The notes: a model not told the origin generated them from the sequence alone. Numbered from the stretch's first letter, positions 43,582 to 52,967 are shown. The stretch: 64,000 nucleotides of DNA from Cyclobacteriaceae bacterium (GCA_019694875.1 JAIBBC010000001.1:1867501-1931500); one strand, 5' to 3'. Numbers and translations: made by a program.

Positions 43582-45662
43582 CACTCTGCCTTCTTCAACA
43601 CCAGGTACCGGTCGTTCTTCGCATCGTACATTAAAAAATCATACATCTGCGGAATGGTATTCAAGCCCTTTAGCGTAGCAAGTCCGTACTTGCCATCCTG
43701 CTTTACCACAATATAACCGTTGCCGATATCCTGTATCGATTCATACTTCGGGTGAAGCAATATGTTTCCATTTTCATCGGCCAAACCTTTTAACCCGTTT
43801 AGGGTAATCAACAGCCGTTTGGTTTTCAGCACTTCCACCGAAGTGTATCGCACCGGCAAAACAACTTTGCCTTCATTATCCATGTAGCCAAACAATCCTT
43901 TCTGTTTCACAATCGAATGCCCATTGGCGAAAGGTGTCACATCATCGTAGGCGGGATGAACAATAATTTTTTCATCGCGATTAATAAAACCCCACTTGTT
44001 ACGGATCTTAAACGCGGCCAGTCCTTCGCTGAACGGCATAATGTCTTCATACCGGTTGGCAATGCGCAGCCTTCCCAAATCATCAATAAAGCCATACTTG
44101 CCCTGACGCTTTATTCCGCGCAAACCTTCTGATGCAGGAAAAACTTTTTCAGCCGTTTCAACCGGAGGCAACTGGCGACTCACAATCTTTCCGTCAAAAT
44201 CGATCGTCCAGGTACCGCCTGTGGAAACGTATTCCGTGAAGTTTTCTTTGTTTACCTTGATCGGATTATCCGTGAAATACAGAACAGTTCCGTCAAACGA
44301 AACGAGAAACAACGTCTTGTTTACTTTTTTGAAGTACCGGTCTTTATTCAGCAGCATCACTTTGCTTGTCTGCGGATACACAAGCCATTTTTCCCGCGCA
44401 TCGATGATTCCGTACAAACCCTTGAATTTCACAGCAAGCTGGTCGTCACCGGTTTGAAGAATGCTGTCGTACACACACGCAACCACTTCACGGCCCGTTT
44501 CATCAATCGCTCCGAAGTAGTTCTTGCGAGTTACTACAAACAACCCGTTGTTGTTCTTCGTGATGGCATCATAGGCTTTCGAAGTTCTCAACAATCCCGT
44601 GGTATCGCGCAACGACCAGTTGCTATTGCCATCCTGCGTCAGCAGGTAATCTCCTTCGAATAAAATTTTACGGAACACAGGCTTTAGTAAAACTCCGCCT
44701 GTTTTTTTCAGTACCCCGTACCCGGTGGAAGTCTTATAGATGGCTAGTCCGTTTTGAAGGGGTTCGATGTTCTCAACACTGTTTCCAATTTTGTGAAAAT
44801 TCTTATCGGCAAGCCAGCATTGATGGTCGCTCATGATCTTGTAACGATCTTCGTTCAGGTACGCGATTGAATCACCCTCCACCACATCTAACGTCTTATT
44901 ATCGGCAGTCATCACCAGCCACTCATCGGGCACGCGCGCACGAATCCGCTCTTTGGTGATTTGAACGTCACGGAACTTTGCCTCCGATTTCAATTGTCCT
45001 TCGCGATTGATTAATCCTTGCTTTCCATTTTCATAAATGATCGCCACATCGCCCCTGAAATCGGAGAGGCTGTCGATTGTGAATCCTGAAATCTGTTTAC
45101 CACTCTCCGAGTACAACGCAATCTTGCCGGTGAAATCCTCCACTGCGTAACGCAAGCTGCCAATCGGGTAAATATTTTTGTACTCGAACGGGATCAGCAC
45201 TTTGTTTTCGAGGCTGATCAACCCGTGTTTGAACTTATTTCCTTCGCGCACAAAGGCGACAATCCGCAACGAATGAACCTTCACACCTGCGTACGTGAAC
45301 GGAATGATGACTTTGCCTTCTGTATTGATCAGGCCGGCACGCACCACAACAGGCGATGACTTTTTTGTCGCTACAATCAATGACCCATCAGCGGGCGTTA
45401 GCGATAAATAATCTGCTTTTGTTACTTGCTGATTATTAACGGTGACGATACCCCAGGTTCCGCCAAGCTTATAACCAGTAACTTTTCCTGAAACCGAAAA
45501 TGTACCATTGCTCCAGCCGAGCGCATCATACATAGCAGGGATAACTACCTGACCTGCTTCATTTTTCAATCCGAATTTTCCGTTTTCCTGAAATGGAACG
45601 TAAGGGCCTGCAACCGTTTTCAAACTGCTCAGAACAACCGCTATCACTAAAATCACTCGCAT
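43563..45662 (-). CDS. WG-repeat secreted protein
   Basis: Protein of 699 aa built largely of WG (KWFGFID-type) repeats, about 15-20 units recognisable as motifs such as GKYGFIDDLG, NKWGFINRDE, GLFGYMDNEG and GKQGLINREG. A signal peptide (RVILVIAVVLSSLKTVAG) exports it. WG repeats form a beta-rich solenoid or propeller-like scaffold; their binding partner is mostly unknown. It stands alone on the minus strand, and its last codons overlap the heptad repeat. Confidence 0.9.
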   Translation of the reverse strand: MRVILVIAVVLSSLKTVAGPYVPFQENGKFGLKNEAGQVVIPAMYDALGWSNGTFSVSGKVTGYKLGGTWGIVTVNNQQVTKADYLSLTPADGSLIVATKKSSPVVVRAGLINTEGKVIIPFTYAGVKVHSLRIVAFVREGNKFKHGLISLENKVLIPFEYKNIYPIGSLRYAVEDFTGKIALYSESGKQISGFTIDSLSDFRGDVAIIYENGKQGLINREGQLKSEAKFRDVQITKERIRARVPDEWLVMTADNKTLDVVEGDSIAYLNEDRYKIMSDHQCWLADKNFHKIGNSVENIEPLQNGLAIYKTSTGYGVLKKTGGVLLKPVFRKILFEGDYLLTQDGNSNWSLRDTTGLLRTSKAYDAITKNNNGLFVVTRKNYFGAIDETGREVVACVYDSILQTGDDQLAVKFKGLYGIIDAREKWLVYPQTSKVMLLNKDRYFKKVNKTLFLVSFDGTVLYFTDNPIKVNKENFTEYVSTGGTWTIDFDGKIVSRQLPPVETAEKVFPASEGLRGIKRQGKYGFIDDLGRLRIANRYEDIMPFSEGLAAFKIRNKWGFINRDEKIIVHPAYDDVTPFANGHSIVKQKGLFGYMDNEGKVVLPVRYTSVEVLKTKRLLITLNGLKGLADENGNILLHPKYESIQDIGNGYIVVKQDGKYGLATLKGLNTIPQMYDFLMYDAKNDRYLVLKKAEWIEIRD

Positions 45663-45669
45663 AAGACTG

Positions 45670-45677
45670 CAAATATA
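45670..45677 (-). promoter_or_regulatory. Candidate -7 box for the WG-repeat gene
   Basis: The minus strand reads TATATTTG, a perfect TAnnTTTG, with the ATG at 45662, so the transcript would have almost no leader. No clear -33 TTTG was found. Confidence 0.35.
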
Positions 45678-45740
45678 GGCCTGTTTTCAAGGAATTTTTC
45701 TGACCTTTGCGGGGTTATAAGACCTTTAACGGATTCGCAC

Positions 45741-47120
45741 ATGTACATCGAACAACTGTATACGAATTGCCTGGCGGAAGCAGCCTACTATATAGAGTCA
45801 GAAGGAGAAGCGGCTATTATCGACCCGCTTCGCGAAACGGAACCCTATATTGCAATGGCTGAAAAACGCGGAGCAAAAATCAAGTATGTGTTCGAAACGC
45901 ATTTTCATGCGGATTTCGTATCGGGCCACATCGATCTTTCGCGTAAAGTTGGTGCACCAATCGTATACGGCCCACAGGCTAATGCGAATTACGATGTTAT
46001 CAATGCTACCGATGGTCAGGAGTTTAAACTCGGCAAGATTAAAATCAAAGTTCTTCACACGCCCGGTCACACACCGGAATCAAGCTGCTACTTGTTGTTC
46101 GACGAAAATGGAAAGGAACACGCGGTGTTCACCGGTGATACTTTGTTTGTGGGCGATGTCGGTCGTCCGGATTTGCTTGACGGTGTGATGAGCCAGGATG
46201 AGTTGGCAGGCATGCTGTATGATTCATTGAACAACAAAATCAAAACGTTACCCGATAGCGTTACGGTTTATCCTGCCCACGGAGCGGGATCAGCTTGCGG
46301 AAAAAATATTGGCAAAGAAACTTTTTCAACCATTGGCGAGCAGAAGAAATTCAACTATGCGCTGCAGAGCATGACGCGTGAACAGTTCATCGAAAAAGTG
46401 ACGGACGGCATTCAGCCTCCGCCTCAATACTTCTTTGAAGATGCCCGCATCAACAAGCAAGGCTATGAGTCAATTGATAACGTGATTTCGAAGAACAATA
46501 AATCTTTATCACTTCCTGAATTTAAGAAGGCTGTTGCCGAAGGAGCAGTGATTCTGGATACACGCAAACCCGATGATTTTGAAAAAGGCTTTATCCCTGG
46601 CTCACTCAACATCGGCCTGAATGGTCAATATGCCGTTTGGGTAGGAACCTTGCTCGACATTAATCAACCACTGGTGCTGGTTACGGACGAAGGTAAAGAA
46701 GAGGAAGCGGTGCTTCGACTCGCACGCGTAGGCTACGAAAACGTTGTGGGTTGTTTGAAGGGAAGCGTGAGCGCATGGGATGGAAAGCTTGACACGGTGG
46801 AAACTATTTCTCCTGAGCAAATGAAGGCTGAAATTTCCAGAGGTGTTAATGTGCTCGATGTTCGCAAGCCAGGCGAGTGGGAGGTAAGCCATTTGAAAAG
46901 TGCTACATTCCTTCCGTTATCGGATATTCTTAAGAATACGGCCACGCTCGCGAAAAACAACCCATACCTCGTGCATTGTGCCGGGGGATATCGTTCGATG
47001 ATCGCAATCTCGATGCTGAAGCGTCTCGGCTTTACCGGCCGGCTGGTCAATATCCAGGGCGGTTTCGGGGCAATGGTTACGTCAGGTCTTCCGGTAGTTA
47101 CCGAAGAAGTGGTAGCATAA
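45741..47120 (+). CDS. Metallo-beta-lactamase/rhodanese protein, persulfide dioxygenase-like
   Basis: Protein of 459 aa. The N-terminal metallo-beta-lactamase domain has THFHADFVSGH, HTPGHTPESS, FTGDTLFVGDVGRPDLL and YPAHGAGSACG, which place it near ETHE1-type persulfide dioxygenases, iron enzymes that oxidise glutathione persulfide. Two rhodanese domains follow. The first (from about residue 270) has no catalytic Cys in the expected loop (LVTDEGKEE). The second carries the active loop VHCAGGYRS. A sulfide- or persulfide-detoxifying role is likely. It converges with the small NTF2-like gene, 2 bases apart. Confidence 0.9.
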   Translation: MYIEQLYTNCLAEAAYYIESEGEAAIIDPLRETEPYIAMAEKRGAKIKYVFETHFHADFVSGHIDLSRKVGAPIVYGPQANANYDVINATDGQEFKLGKIKIKVLHTPGHTPESSCYLLFDENGKEHAVFTGDTLFVGDVGRPDLLDGVMSQDELAGMLYDSLNNKIKTLPDSVTVYPAHGAGSACGKNIGKETFSTIGEQKKFNYALQSMTREQFIEKVTDGIQPPPQYFFEDARINKQGYESIDNVISKNNKSLSLPEFKKAVAEGAVILDTRKPDDFEKGFIPGSLNIGLNGQYAVWVGTLLDINQPLVLVTDEGKEEEAVLRLARVGYENVVGCLKGSVSAWDGKLDTVETISPEQMKAEISRGVNVLDVRKPGEWEVSHLKSATFLPLSDILKNTATLAKNNPYLVHCAGGYRSMIAISMLKRLGFTGRLVNIQGGFGAMVTSGLPVVTEEVVA

Positions 47121-47122
47121 AG

Positions 47123-47635
47123 CTATTCCATCGGCTTGGCCGACAAAAACATAGCTTCTGTAATCGACCGATTATTGTCTGAATCCGAGTCAACCAGGAT
47201 TTTCCATGTACCGTTTTCTTTTCGTAAAGCCACATGAAACTGCCCGAAGCTTAATTGCTTCTCACCTTTTGCATTTACAGTTTCATTTTTGAAATATCCC
47301 ACCTCGAATGCCTGTTCTCCGTTTGAAATTCGTTCAAGAAACCGGAGCTCGAACGTGTACGTCAATCCATCGCGAGCCATAGACCGTTTCCAGCCTGGCC
47401 AGCTTTTTTCCATAGCAGCTTTATATTGATCGTAATTGAAAACTTGTTTGCTGTCGCGCTCCACCCGAATAACATCTTTGGAATGCAGTTGGATAAACGT
47501 TTCCACATCCTGCGTCATGATCGCTTTGGTAAACGGCTTCCAGACCTGGATATCAATGGTTTGTTGATCGGTTTGCGCATGTGCGGCAACATTAATCAAT
47601 GTGATGATTGCTACGAGCAAAATTTTACGGATCAT
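47123..47635 (-). CDS. Secreted NTF2-like (SnoaL/DUF4440-type) protein
   Basis: Small (170 aa) exported protein. The start is set at 47635 (MIRKILLVAIITLINVAAHAQ, a clear signal peptide); the longer frame adds 8 polar residues. The mature part has the NTF2-like pattern, with an initial helix (PFTKAIMTQDVETFIQLHSKDVIRV), YKAAMEKSWPGW and the closing strands (FGQFHVALRKENGTWKILVDSD). This fold often binds small ligands; no specific function can be assigned. Confidence 0.8.
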   Translation of the reverse strand: MIRKILLVAIITLINVAAHAQTDQQTIDIQVWKPFTKAIMTQDVETFIQLHSKDVIRVERDSKQVFNYDQYKAAMEKSWPGWKRSMARDGLTYTFELRFLERISNGEQAFEVGYFKNETVNAKGEKQLSFGQFHVALRKENGTWKILVDSDSDNNRSITEAMFLSAKPME

Positions 47636-47680
47636 GGCATGATTTTTTGAAGAGACCATCTAAAATACGACTTTAAGCCG

Positions 47681-48088
47681 ATGAAACTTCTGATGATATG
47701 CTTGCTCACCGCCCTTGCGCCATCGCTGGCCGCGCAGCACAAACTGGAAGTTACCGTGAAAGGTATTCAGGCAGAAAAGGGAAATGTATTGATCGCTCTC
47801 TATAATTCCGATGCAACATTCATGAAAAAACATGTTGCCAGCCGTACGGTTAAGGCATCCGGTAATGATGTGACGGTTGTATTTGAAAATTTAAAACCCG
47901 GCCATTACGCAGTCAGCACGTTTCACGATGAAAACGATAATGAAAAGCTCGATACGAATTTTTTTGGGATACCAAAAGAGCTGTATGGGTTTTCCAACAA
48001 TGCAAAGGGTTCGTTAGGGCCCCCTTCTTTTGATAAGGCTCGCGTCAAAATTGAAGCTGACAAAAAACTGACTATTGATTTACGCTAG
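47681..48088 (+). CDS. DUF2141 domain-containing secreted protein
   Basis: Exported protein of 135 aa, with a signal peptide (KLLMICLLTALAPSLAAQ) and a single DUF2141 domain. Hallmarks are KGNVLIALYNSDATFM, FENLKPGHYAVSTFHDENDNEKLDTNFFGIPKELYGFSNNA and the terminal beta strand. The function of the family is unknown. It converges with the cytochrome c gene, whose 3' end overlaps it by 17 bases. Confidence 0.88.
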   Translation: MKLLMICLLTALAPSLAAQHKLEVTVKGIQAEKGNVLIALYNSDATFMKKHVASRTVKASGNDVTVVFENLKPGHYAVSTFHDENDNEKLDTNFFGIPKELYGFSNNAKGSLGPPSFDKARVKIEADKKLTIDLR

Positions 48089-48524
48089 TGCAGGCTTTGA
48101 TAACGCGACTGGCTTCTGCTACATCAACAATTCCGCGATTGTGATCCCATGAATTATAAATGTACGTTGCGATTTCGGCAATTTCCAGATCGGTTAATGT
48201 TACCACACCGGGCATCGGCTGAACAAAGCTCTTTCCGTTTACGGTAATGGGTTCTTTCAATCCGTATTTCATCAGGCACAGAACCTTTTCAAAATTTTGA
48301 TTCATGTAATCTGACGTATTCAGGGGAGGATAAACCAGCCCTAACCCGCTTCCGTTTTTCTGATGACAGTTGCTGCAGTGTTTCTGATATAGTTCTTCAC
48401 CCCTCACCACGTATTGCGTGAACTTAATGGAAGTGGTGTCGGGTTTCCCCGAATTAGAGGAGCAATTGAAAAGTGAAATCAGAAGAACAAAACATAGTCC
48501 GGAAAACGAAATGACTTTTATCAT
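48072..48524 (-). CDS. Class I cytochrome c lipoprotein
   Basis: Protein of 150 aa. The heme-binding motif CSNCH with the axial His is followed by GSGLGLVYPPLNTSDYM and a distal Met in VQPMPGVVTLTDLEIAEIATYIYNSW. The N-terminus ends with a lipobox-like ISLFNC, so it is probably a lipid-anchored periplasmic or outer-face cytochrome. The start is set at 48524 (MIKVISFSG). A GTG at 48536 that overlaps the SCO stop codon is a possible alternative. It is co-transcribed with the SCO gene. Confidence 0.9.
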   Translation of the reverse strand: MIKVISFSGLCFVLLISLFNCSSNSGKPDTTSIKFTQYVVRGEELYQKHCSNCHQKNGSGLGLVYPPLNTSDYMNQNFEKVLCLMKYGLKEPITVNGKSFVQPMPGVVTLTDLEIAEIATYIYNSWDHNRGIVDVAEASRVIKACTSVNQ

Positions 48525-48528
48525 TCCG

Positions 48529-49173
48529 CTATTCACGCTCCAGTCGTTTAATGTCCTTCATCAATCGGTCAACATCATCTTCTTTTGTACCGTCATACTT
48601 GCCACGAATTCTTCCCTGACGATCAATTAGCAAAAATGCTCCGCTATGAATGAACCCGTCAGGTTCAGCTTTGTCTTCCATCGCGGTAGCGAAATAACTT
48701 TTTTGTGCCAGGTCGAATACGTACTCCTTTGGCTGACCGGTAACAAAATGCCATTTGTCGCTTTTCACATCCAGGCGCGCGGCAAAGTCGTGCAGCAGTT
48801 GCACCGTGTCATATTCAGGGTCAATGCTATGCGAAAGCAACAATACCTCCGGATCGTTCTGTATGTCCTGGTAAACGCGTAACATTTGCGTTTTCATGAT
48901 GGGGCAAATCGTTCGGCAGGAAGTAAAGAAGAAATCGGCAACATAAATCTTTTTCTTAAATGTCTCGTTTGTAATGGTTTTTCCGTCCTGGTCGGTGAAC
49001 GTGAAAGGTGCGATGGTATGATATACCGTGTCATTAACTTGCTTCCCGTTTACTTCACGGGCAACAACCTGACGCTGACCAAAAATGGGCAGTCGATCTT
49101 GCTCGCATGCTCCAAAACCCACGAGCAAGAGCAGGAATGCTCCCGGAATTATTATTTTCTTTCCCATGTTCAT
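48529..49173 (-). CDS. SCO family copper/thioredoxin-like lipoprotein
   Basis: SCO1/SenC-like protein of 214 aa. The copper-binding CxxxC motif is in FFTSCRTICPIM, and the distal His in DGFIHSGAFLLID. A lipobox (LVGFGAC) near the N-terminus predicts lipid anchoring. SCO proteins deliver copper to the CuA site of cytochrome oxidase or act as thiol oxidoreductases. The pairing with a cytochrome c gene supports a respiratory role. Confidence 0.93.
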   Translation of the reverse strand: MNMGKKIIIPGAFLLLLVGFGACEQDRLPIFGQRQVVAREVNGKQVNDTVYHTIAPFTFTDQDGKTITNETFKKKIYVADFFFTSCRTICPIMKTQMLRVYQDIQNDPEVLLLSHSIDPEYDTVQLLHDFAARLDVKSDKWHFVTGQPKEYVFDLAQKSYFATAMEDKAEPDGFIHSGAFLLIDRQGRIRGKYDGTKEDDVDRLMKDIKRLERE

Positions 49174-49228
49174 CTGATTAAAATTTTCACGTTACAACTT
49201 TGTATCTTCAATAGTTTTTTTCCGAATC

Positions 49229-49909
49229 ATGCAGAACACCGCGGCCCTCTGGTATTTCGAAAGTGTAAATCTCTTTAATATTCTTTGCCCGCACAAGGTA
49301 AAAGCTATGGCAGGTAAGCATGAATTCCTCCACTTTAAAAAGGACGATTTTATTTATATCCCTGACGCGCAGGCGGACTATATCTACATGATTGCTCACG
49401 GACGCGTTAAAATCGGACATTATTTGGAAGATGGCAAAGAAGTAGTTAGCTCAATCCTTACCGCAGGAGAAATATTTGGCGAGCTTGCCCTGGCAGGGGA
49501 AGTAACGCGCAGAGATTTTGCTCAGGTGATGGATGACAAAACATCGATTTGCCCGCTGAGTATTGAGGAACTAAAGCAATTGATGTATGGCGACAAAGAA
49601 CTCAGCTTTAAGATTCTGAAGCTGGTCGGTCTGCGCCTGATGAAACTTGAACGTAAGCTGGAGCTCCTCGTTTTTAAAGATGCCCGTACCCGCATCATTG
49701 AATTTTTAAAAGATGCTGCCTCGTGGAAAGGCCAGAAGGTCGGCTTCGAAACGATGATCCCCACCAAGCTTACGCACAAGGATATTGCCTCGCTTACCGG
49801 AACATCCCGGCAAACGGTAACCAGTATCCTCAACGAATTGAAAGACAAAAACCTGATTTACTTCGACCGCAAGAAAATCCTGGTGCGCGACCTGGATAAT
49901 CTCAACTGA
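49229..49909 (+). CDS. Crp/Fnr family transcription regulator
   Basis: Regulator of 226 aa. It has an N-terminal cyclic-nucleotide-binding-like barrel (FLHFKKDDFIYIPDAQADYIYMIAHGRVKIG, GEIFGELALAGE), a dimerisation helix, and a C-terminal winged HTH (LTHKDIASLTGTSRQTVTSILNELKDKNLI). The few Cys (residues 20 and about 110) do not form the FNR cluster pattern. It is divergent from the SCO-cytochrome c pair, so control of respiratory genes is a reasonable guess. It ends two bases before the convergent phosphorylase gene. Confidence 0.92.
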   Translation: MQNTAALWYFESVNLFNILCPHKVKAMAGKHEFLHFKKDDFIYIPDAQADYIYMIAHGRVKIGHYLEDGKEVVSSILTAGEIFGELALAGEVTRRDFAQVMDDKTSICPLSIEELKQLMYGDKELSFKILKLVGLRLMKLERKLELLVFKDARTRIIEFLKDAASWKGQKVGFETMIPTKLTHKDIASLTGTSRQTVTSILNELKDKNLIYFDRKKILVRDLDNLN

Positions 49910-49911
49910 TG

Positions 49912-51561
49912 TTACTTATAGAGTATTGTAAAGTACTCGTCAGCCATACGCCCTGAATCAAATTTCGGCAAAATATCCTTCATGCTTGCTTTCACGATTT
50001 TGTTCCACTGTGCAGGCTTATTGTAGTACAACGGAATAATTTCATTTTCAAGAATACTCAGCAGGTTGGCTGCTTCCGTTTTGTCTTTGATCTCCTGCGG
50101 TAAGGAGTCGTCAGCTGTTTTTATAATAAACGAGTTCTTGCCATGCTTGGCAAATTCAGGAACCCATCCATCCGGAATGGAAAGATTCACAGATGCATTC
50201 ATCGCAGCGGTCATACCCGAGGTGCCCGAAGCCTCATGATACAGGCGAGGATTGTTCAGCCAGATGTCCGAACCTTTCTTGAGAAGAGCGGATAGTCCGA
50301 GTTCATAACCCGTTACAACCGCGCAGTTCGGTAAACTTTTCGTTTTCCAGAATATCTCGTTGAAAATATTAATAGCCTCAAAATCTTCCGGGTATGGTTT
50401 CCCGGCCCAGATTATTTGAATTGGATACTCACTGTTCTCAGCCAGCTTCACGAAGCGGTTGAAATCATGCAGCAAAAGATTGGCGCGCTTGTACGCAGCA
50501 AAACGCCTTGCCCAAACCACAGTTAACACATTTTCGTCAAACAGTTTACCGGTTTGATCGGCAATAACTTTAAACAACTGACGCTTGAGGTCTTTCTTTC
50601 GGTTCACCAAACCATTTTCATCATCCTTTTTCAACGCTTTCTCAAGCGCTTCATCCATCCAGTAAGTCTTATTTTGTGCGTTGGTGATTGCTTCTATCTT
50701 ACAAATCCCCTCATAGTCGCCCCACATTCTGCGCGATACTTCTCCATGAAGTTGCGAAACAGCATTTGCGCGCTTCGCAAGGCGCAAGGCAGTGAGCGTA
50801 TAATTCAACGAGCCGTTTTCGGGATACACATATTCCTGAACCTGCTCAAGCGTTAAACCATTGAAAAAACTCATGCTGTTCAGCAGCGGAATGCTGTGTT
50901 CTTCATTACCGGCTTTCTCAGGCGTATGCGTGGTGAACACAACACGTTTCTTAACTTCTTCAAGGCTCTTATGCTTGTCGAGCAGATAAAAGCACATGGG
51001 CAATGCATGACCTTCATTCATGTGGTAAATGTCAGTCTTACGTTCAAGAATGTCGAGCAAGCGCGCACCACCGATTCCCAATAAAATCGATTGAGCGATG
51101 CGTGTGGTTTCGTTCGGATCGTATAACCGGTGACTGATCGTCTGTGCGAGGTAATCGTTTTCGGGTATATCGGTGCTCAGCAAAAACAACGGAGCAGAAT
51201 TGAATACTTCCGGTTTAAGCAGATAAGCCTTAACAAATACTTTCGAGCCGTGAATGGTGATCGGAAAAATGATATTCGTATCGGTAAGAAATGAATAGTC
51301 TTTATCGCGGAACGTAACTTTCAATGTCTGATCCTGGTTGCGATCCTGATCGTAGTAGCCCTTCTTCCATAAAATACCAATTCCGATCAGGTTTTGTTTG
51401 AGTTCGTATGCGCTGCGCAAATGTGAACCGGCCAAAAAACCCAGACCGCCACTGTAAATTTTCAGAGGCTGATCGATAGCAAACTCCATTGAGAAGTAGG
51501 CAACAGGTTTTGAATAGTTTTTAGCGAATTTGTAGGGAAAAAGTGTCTTCAGGTCAATCAT
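49912..51561 (-). CDS. Glycogen phosphorylase-like protein lacking the PLP lysine
   Basis: Alpha-glucan phosphorylase-family (GT35) protein of 549 aa, much shorter than standard phosphorylases (about 800 aa). The N-terminal PVAYFSMEFAIDQPLKIYSGGLGFLAGSH is typical of the TIGR02094 type, and PDGW, EDFEAINIF and GSDIWLNNPRLYHEASGTSGM follow. In active enzymes the motif is SGTSGMKAALNG and the Lys binds PLP. Here Thr451 replaces it (SGTSGMTAAMNAS, codon 50209-50211). The protein may not be a PLP phosphorylase at all, but a glucan-binding or glycosyltransferase-like relative. Confidence 0.88.
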   Translation of the reverse strand: MIDLKTLFPYKFAKNYSKPVAYFSMEFAIDQPLKIYSGGLGFLAGSHLRSAYELKQNLIGIGILWKKGYYDQDRNQDQTLKVTFRDKDYSFLTDTNIIFPITIHGSKVFVKAYLLKPEVFNSAPLFLLSTDIPENDYLAQTISHRLYDPNETTRIAQSILLGIGGARLLDILERKTDIYHMNEGHALPMCFYLLDKHKSLEEVKKRVVFTTHTPEKAGNEEHSIPLLNSMSFFNGLTLEQVQEYVYPENGSLNYTLTALRLAKRANAVSQLHGEVSRRMWGDYEGICKIEAITNAQNKTYWMDEALEKALKKDDENGLVNRKKDLKRQLFKVIADQTGKLFDENVLTVVWARRFAAYKRANLLLHDFNRFVKLAENSEYPIQIIWAGKPYPEDFEAINIFNEIFWKTKSLPNCAVVTGYELGLSALLKKGSDIWLNNPRLYHEASGTSGMTAAMNASVNLSIPDGWVPEFAKHGKNSFIIKTADDSLPQEIKDKTEAANLLSILENEIIPLYYNKPAQWNKIVKASMKDILPKFDSGRMADEYFTILYK

Positions 51562-51702
51562 CAGAATAAAGTCAAGCCCGTAAACTACTAAAAGGAATGC
51601 AGTATGCTGAAGCAGTTAAAACATTTTCTCTAAATCGTGTCATGCAAACGTTTGAAGTAATTGTTTTGAAATCGTGAATTCGGGTTTTCGAGGTGAGTAA
51701 AA

Positions 51703-51735
51703 CTTGCCCGGGGTTTGCGAAAAAACTTATCTTGG
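51703..51735 (+). promoter_or_regulatory. Candidate promoter for the phosphodiesterase gene
   Basis: CTTG (51703-51706), 21 bases, then TATCTTGG (51728-51735), one mismatch from TAnnTTTG. The ATG at 51741 follows almost at once. The rest of the 180-base gap after the phosphorylase start (51562-51702) shows nothing I can name, and no clear promoter for the minus-strand gene. Confidence 0.4.
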
Positions 51736-51740
51736 CAAAC

Positions 51741-52952
51741 ATGAGAACCCGACTTCTGCTTTTATTTTTAGTTGTAGCAGGCTGGGCACACGCACAGCAA
51801 ACTCCCTATGTAATTATGGTGTCGTTCGATGGCTTCCGCCACGATTACGTTGAGCGATACAACCTTCCGAATTTCAAGAAGTTAATTAAACAAGGTGCTG
51901 CCGCTGAAGCACTGATTCCATCTTTTCCGAGTAAAACTTTTCCAAATCACTACACACTTGTGAACGGATTGTATCCGGGCAACCACGGACTGGTTGACAA
52001 CGAGTTCTATGATCCTGCTCAGAAAAAACTCTATAAGACAAAAGACCGCACAATGGTGGAGGATTCATCTTTTTACGGAGGTGTACCGCTGTGGCAATTG
52101 GCGAAACAACAAGGCATGAAGTCAGCTTCTTTTTATTGGGTAGGATCGGAGGCGAAAATTCTCGGCACATTCCCGGATTATTACCGCCTTTATGATGCCG
52201 ATGTGAAAAATGAAGAACGGGTCGATCAAACTATCCGTTGGCTTGAGTTGCCGGAAGCGGAACGACCACATTTTATCTCGCTTTATTTTTCGTTTGTAGA
52301 TCATGAAGCACATACGTCAGGGCCTACTTCAAAAGCCACGCAGCGGGTTCTTCATACAGCCGATTCACTTTTAGGAATGTTGATGACCAAAGTTGAAACG
52401 CTGAAACTGCCGGTTAACATCGTTGTTGTTTCGGATCATGGTTTGTATGAAATGAAACGCCAGGAAAAGGTGTTTCGCTATGTAGATCATCTCATTAACA
52501 CAACTGACACTTCGGTTGTATTTGCCAACGCAGGATCTCAGGTTCATTTTTATACAAAACGAGTGGACTCGTTGTATGCCGTACTCAAAAAGCAGGCAAA
52601 AGGATTTAATGTTTACAAGCAAAGTGAATTTCCGGAACGCTGGCATTACCGGCATCACCGCTCGGGCGATATCATGATTGTTGCTGACCCCGGAACTTAC
52701 TTTCTCCCGGCTCCAAAAGATTTATCGGCTTGGGAAGGAACAGGAAATTTTGGTGAACACGGATACGATCCCGCATTGACAAAAGAAGTTAATGGAATTT
52801 TTTATGCGATGGGACCGAATGTAAAAAAAGGAGTCAGGCTCAAACCATTCGAAAACATTCACGTGTACCCATTCGTAGCGAAGATTCTGGGATTGAAAAC
52901 TCCGTTGATTGATGGTGATGGAAAAGTACTGGAGATAATTTATAAGAAGTAA
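51741..52952 (+). CDS. Ectonucleotide pyrophosphatase/phosphodiesterase family protein
   Basis: Secreted alkaline-phosphatase-superfamily enzyme of 403 aa. The start at 51741 (MRTRLLLLFLVVAGWAHAQQ) gives a signal peptide; the longer frame adds 16 residues. The catalytic pattern is clear: VSFDGFRHDYV (first metal Asp), the Thr nucleophile in FPSKTFPNHYTLVNGLYPGNHG, and VVVSDHG and FGEHGYDP (second metal site). It probably hydrolyses nucleotide pyrophosphates or phosphodiesters in the periplasm to recover phosphate. It converges with the ABC ATPase gene, 15 bases apart. Confidence 0.95.
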   Translation: MRTRLLLLFLVVAGWAHAQQTPYVIMVSFDGFRHDYVERYNLPNFKKLIKQGAAAEALIPSFPSKTFPNHYTLVNGLYPGNHGLVDNEFYDPAQKKLYKTKDRTMVEDSSFYGGVPLWQLAKQQGMKSASFYWVGSEAKILGTFPDYYRLYDADVKNEERVDQTIRWLELPEAERPHFISLYFSFVDHEAHTSGPTSKATQRVLHTADSLLGMLMTKVETLKLPVNIVVVSDHGLYEMKRQEKVFRYVDHLINTTDTSVVFANAGSQVHFYTKRVDSLYAVLKKQAKGFNVYKQSEFPERWHYRHHRSGDIMIVADPGTYFLPAPKDLSAWEGTGNFGEHGYDPALTKEVNGIFYAMGPNVKKGVRLKPFENIHVYPFVAKILGLKTPLIDGDGKVLEIIYKK

Positions 52953-52967
52953 CCGCAGGTTAACAAA

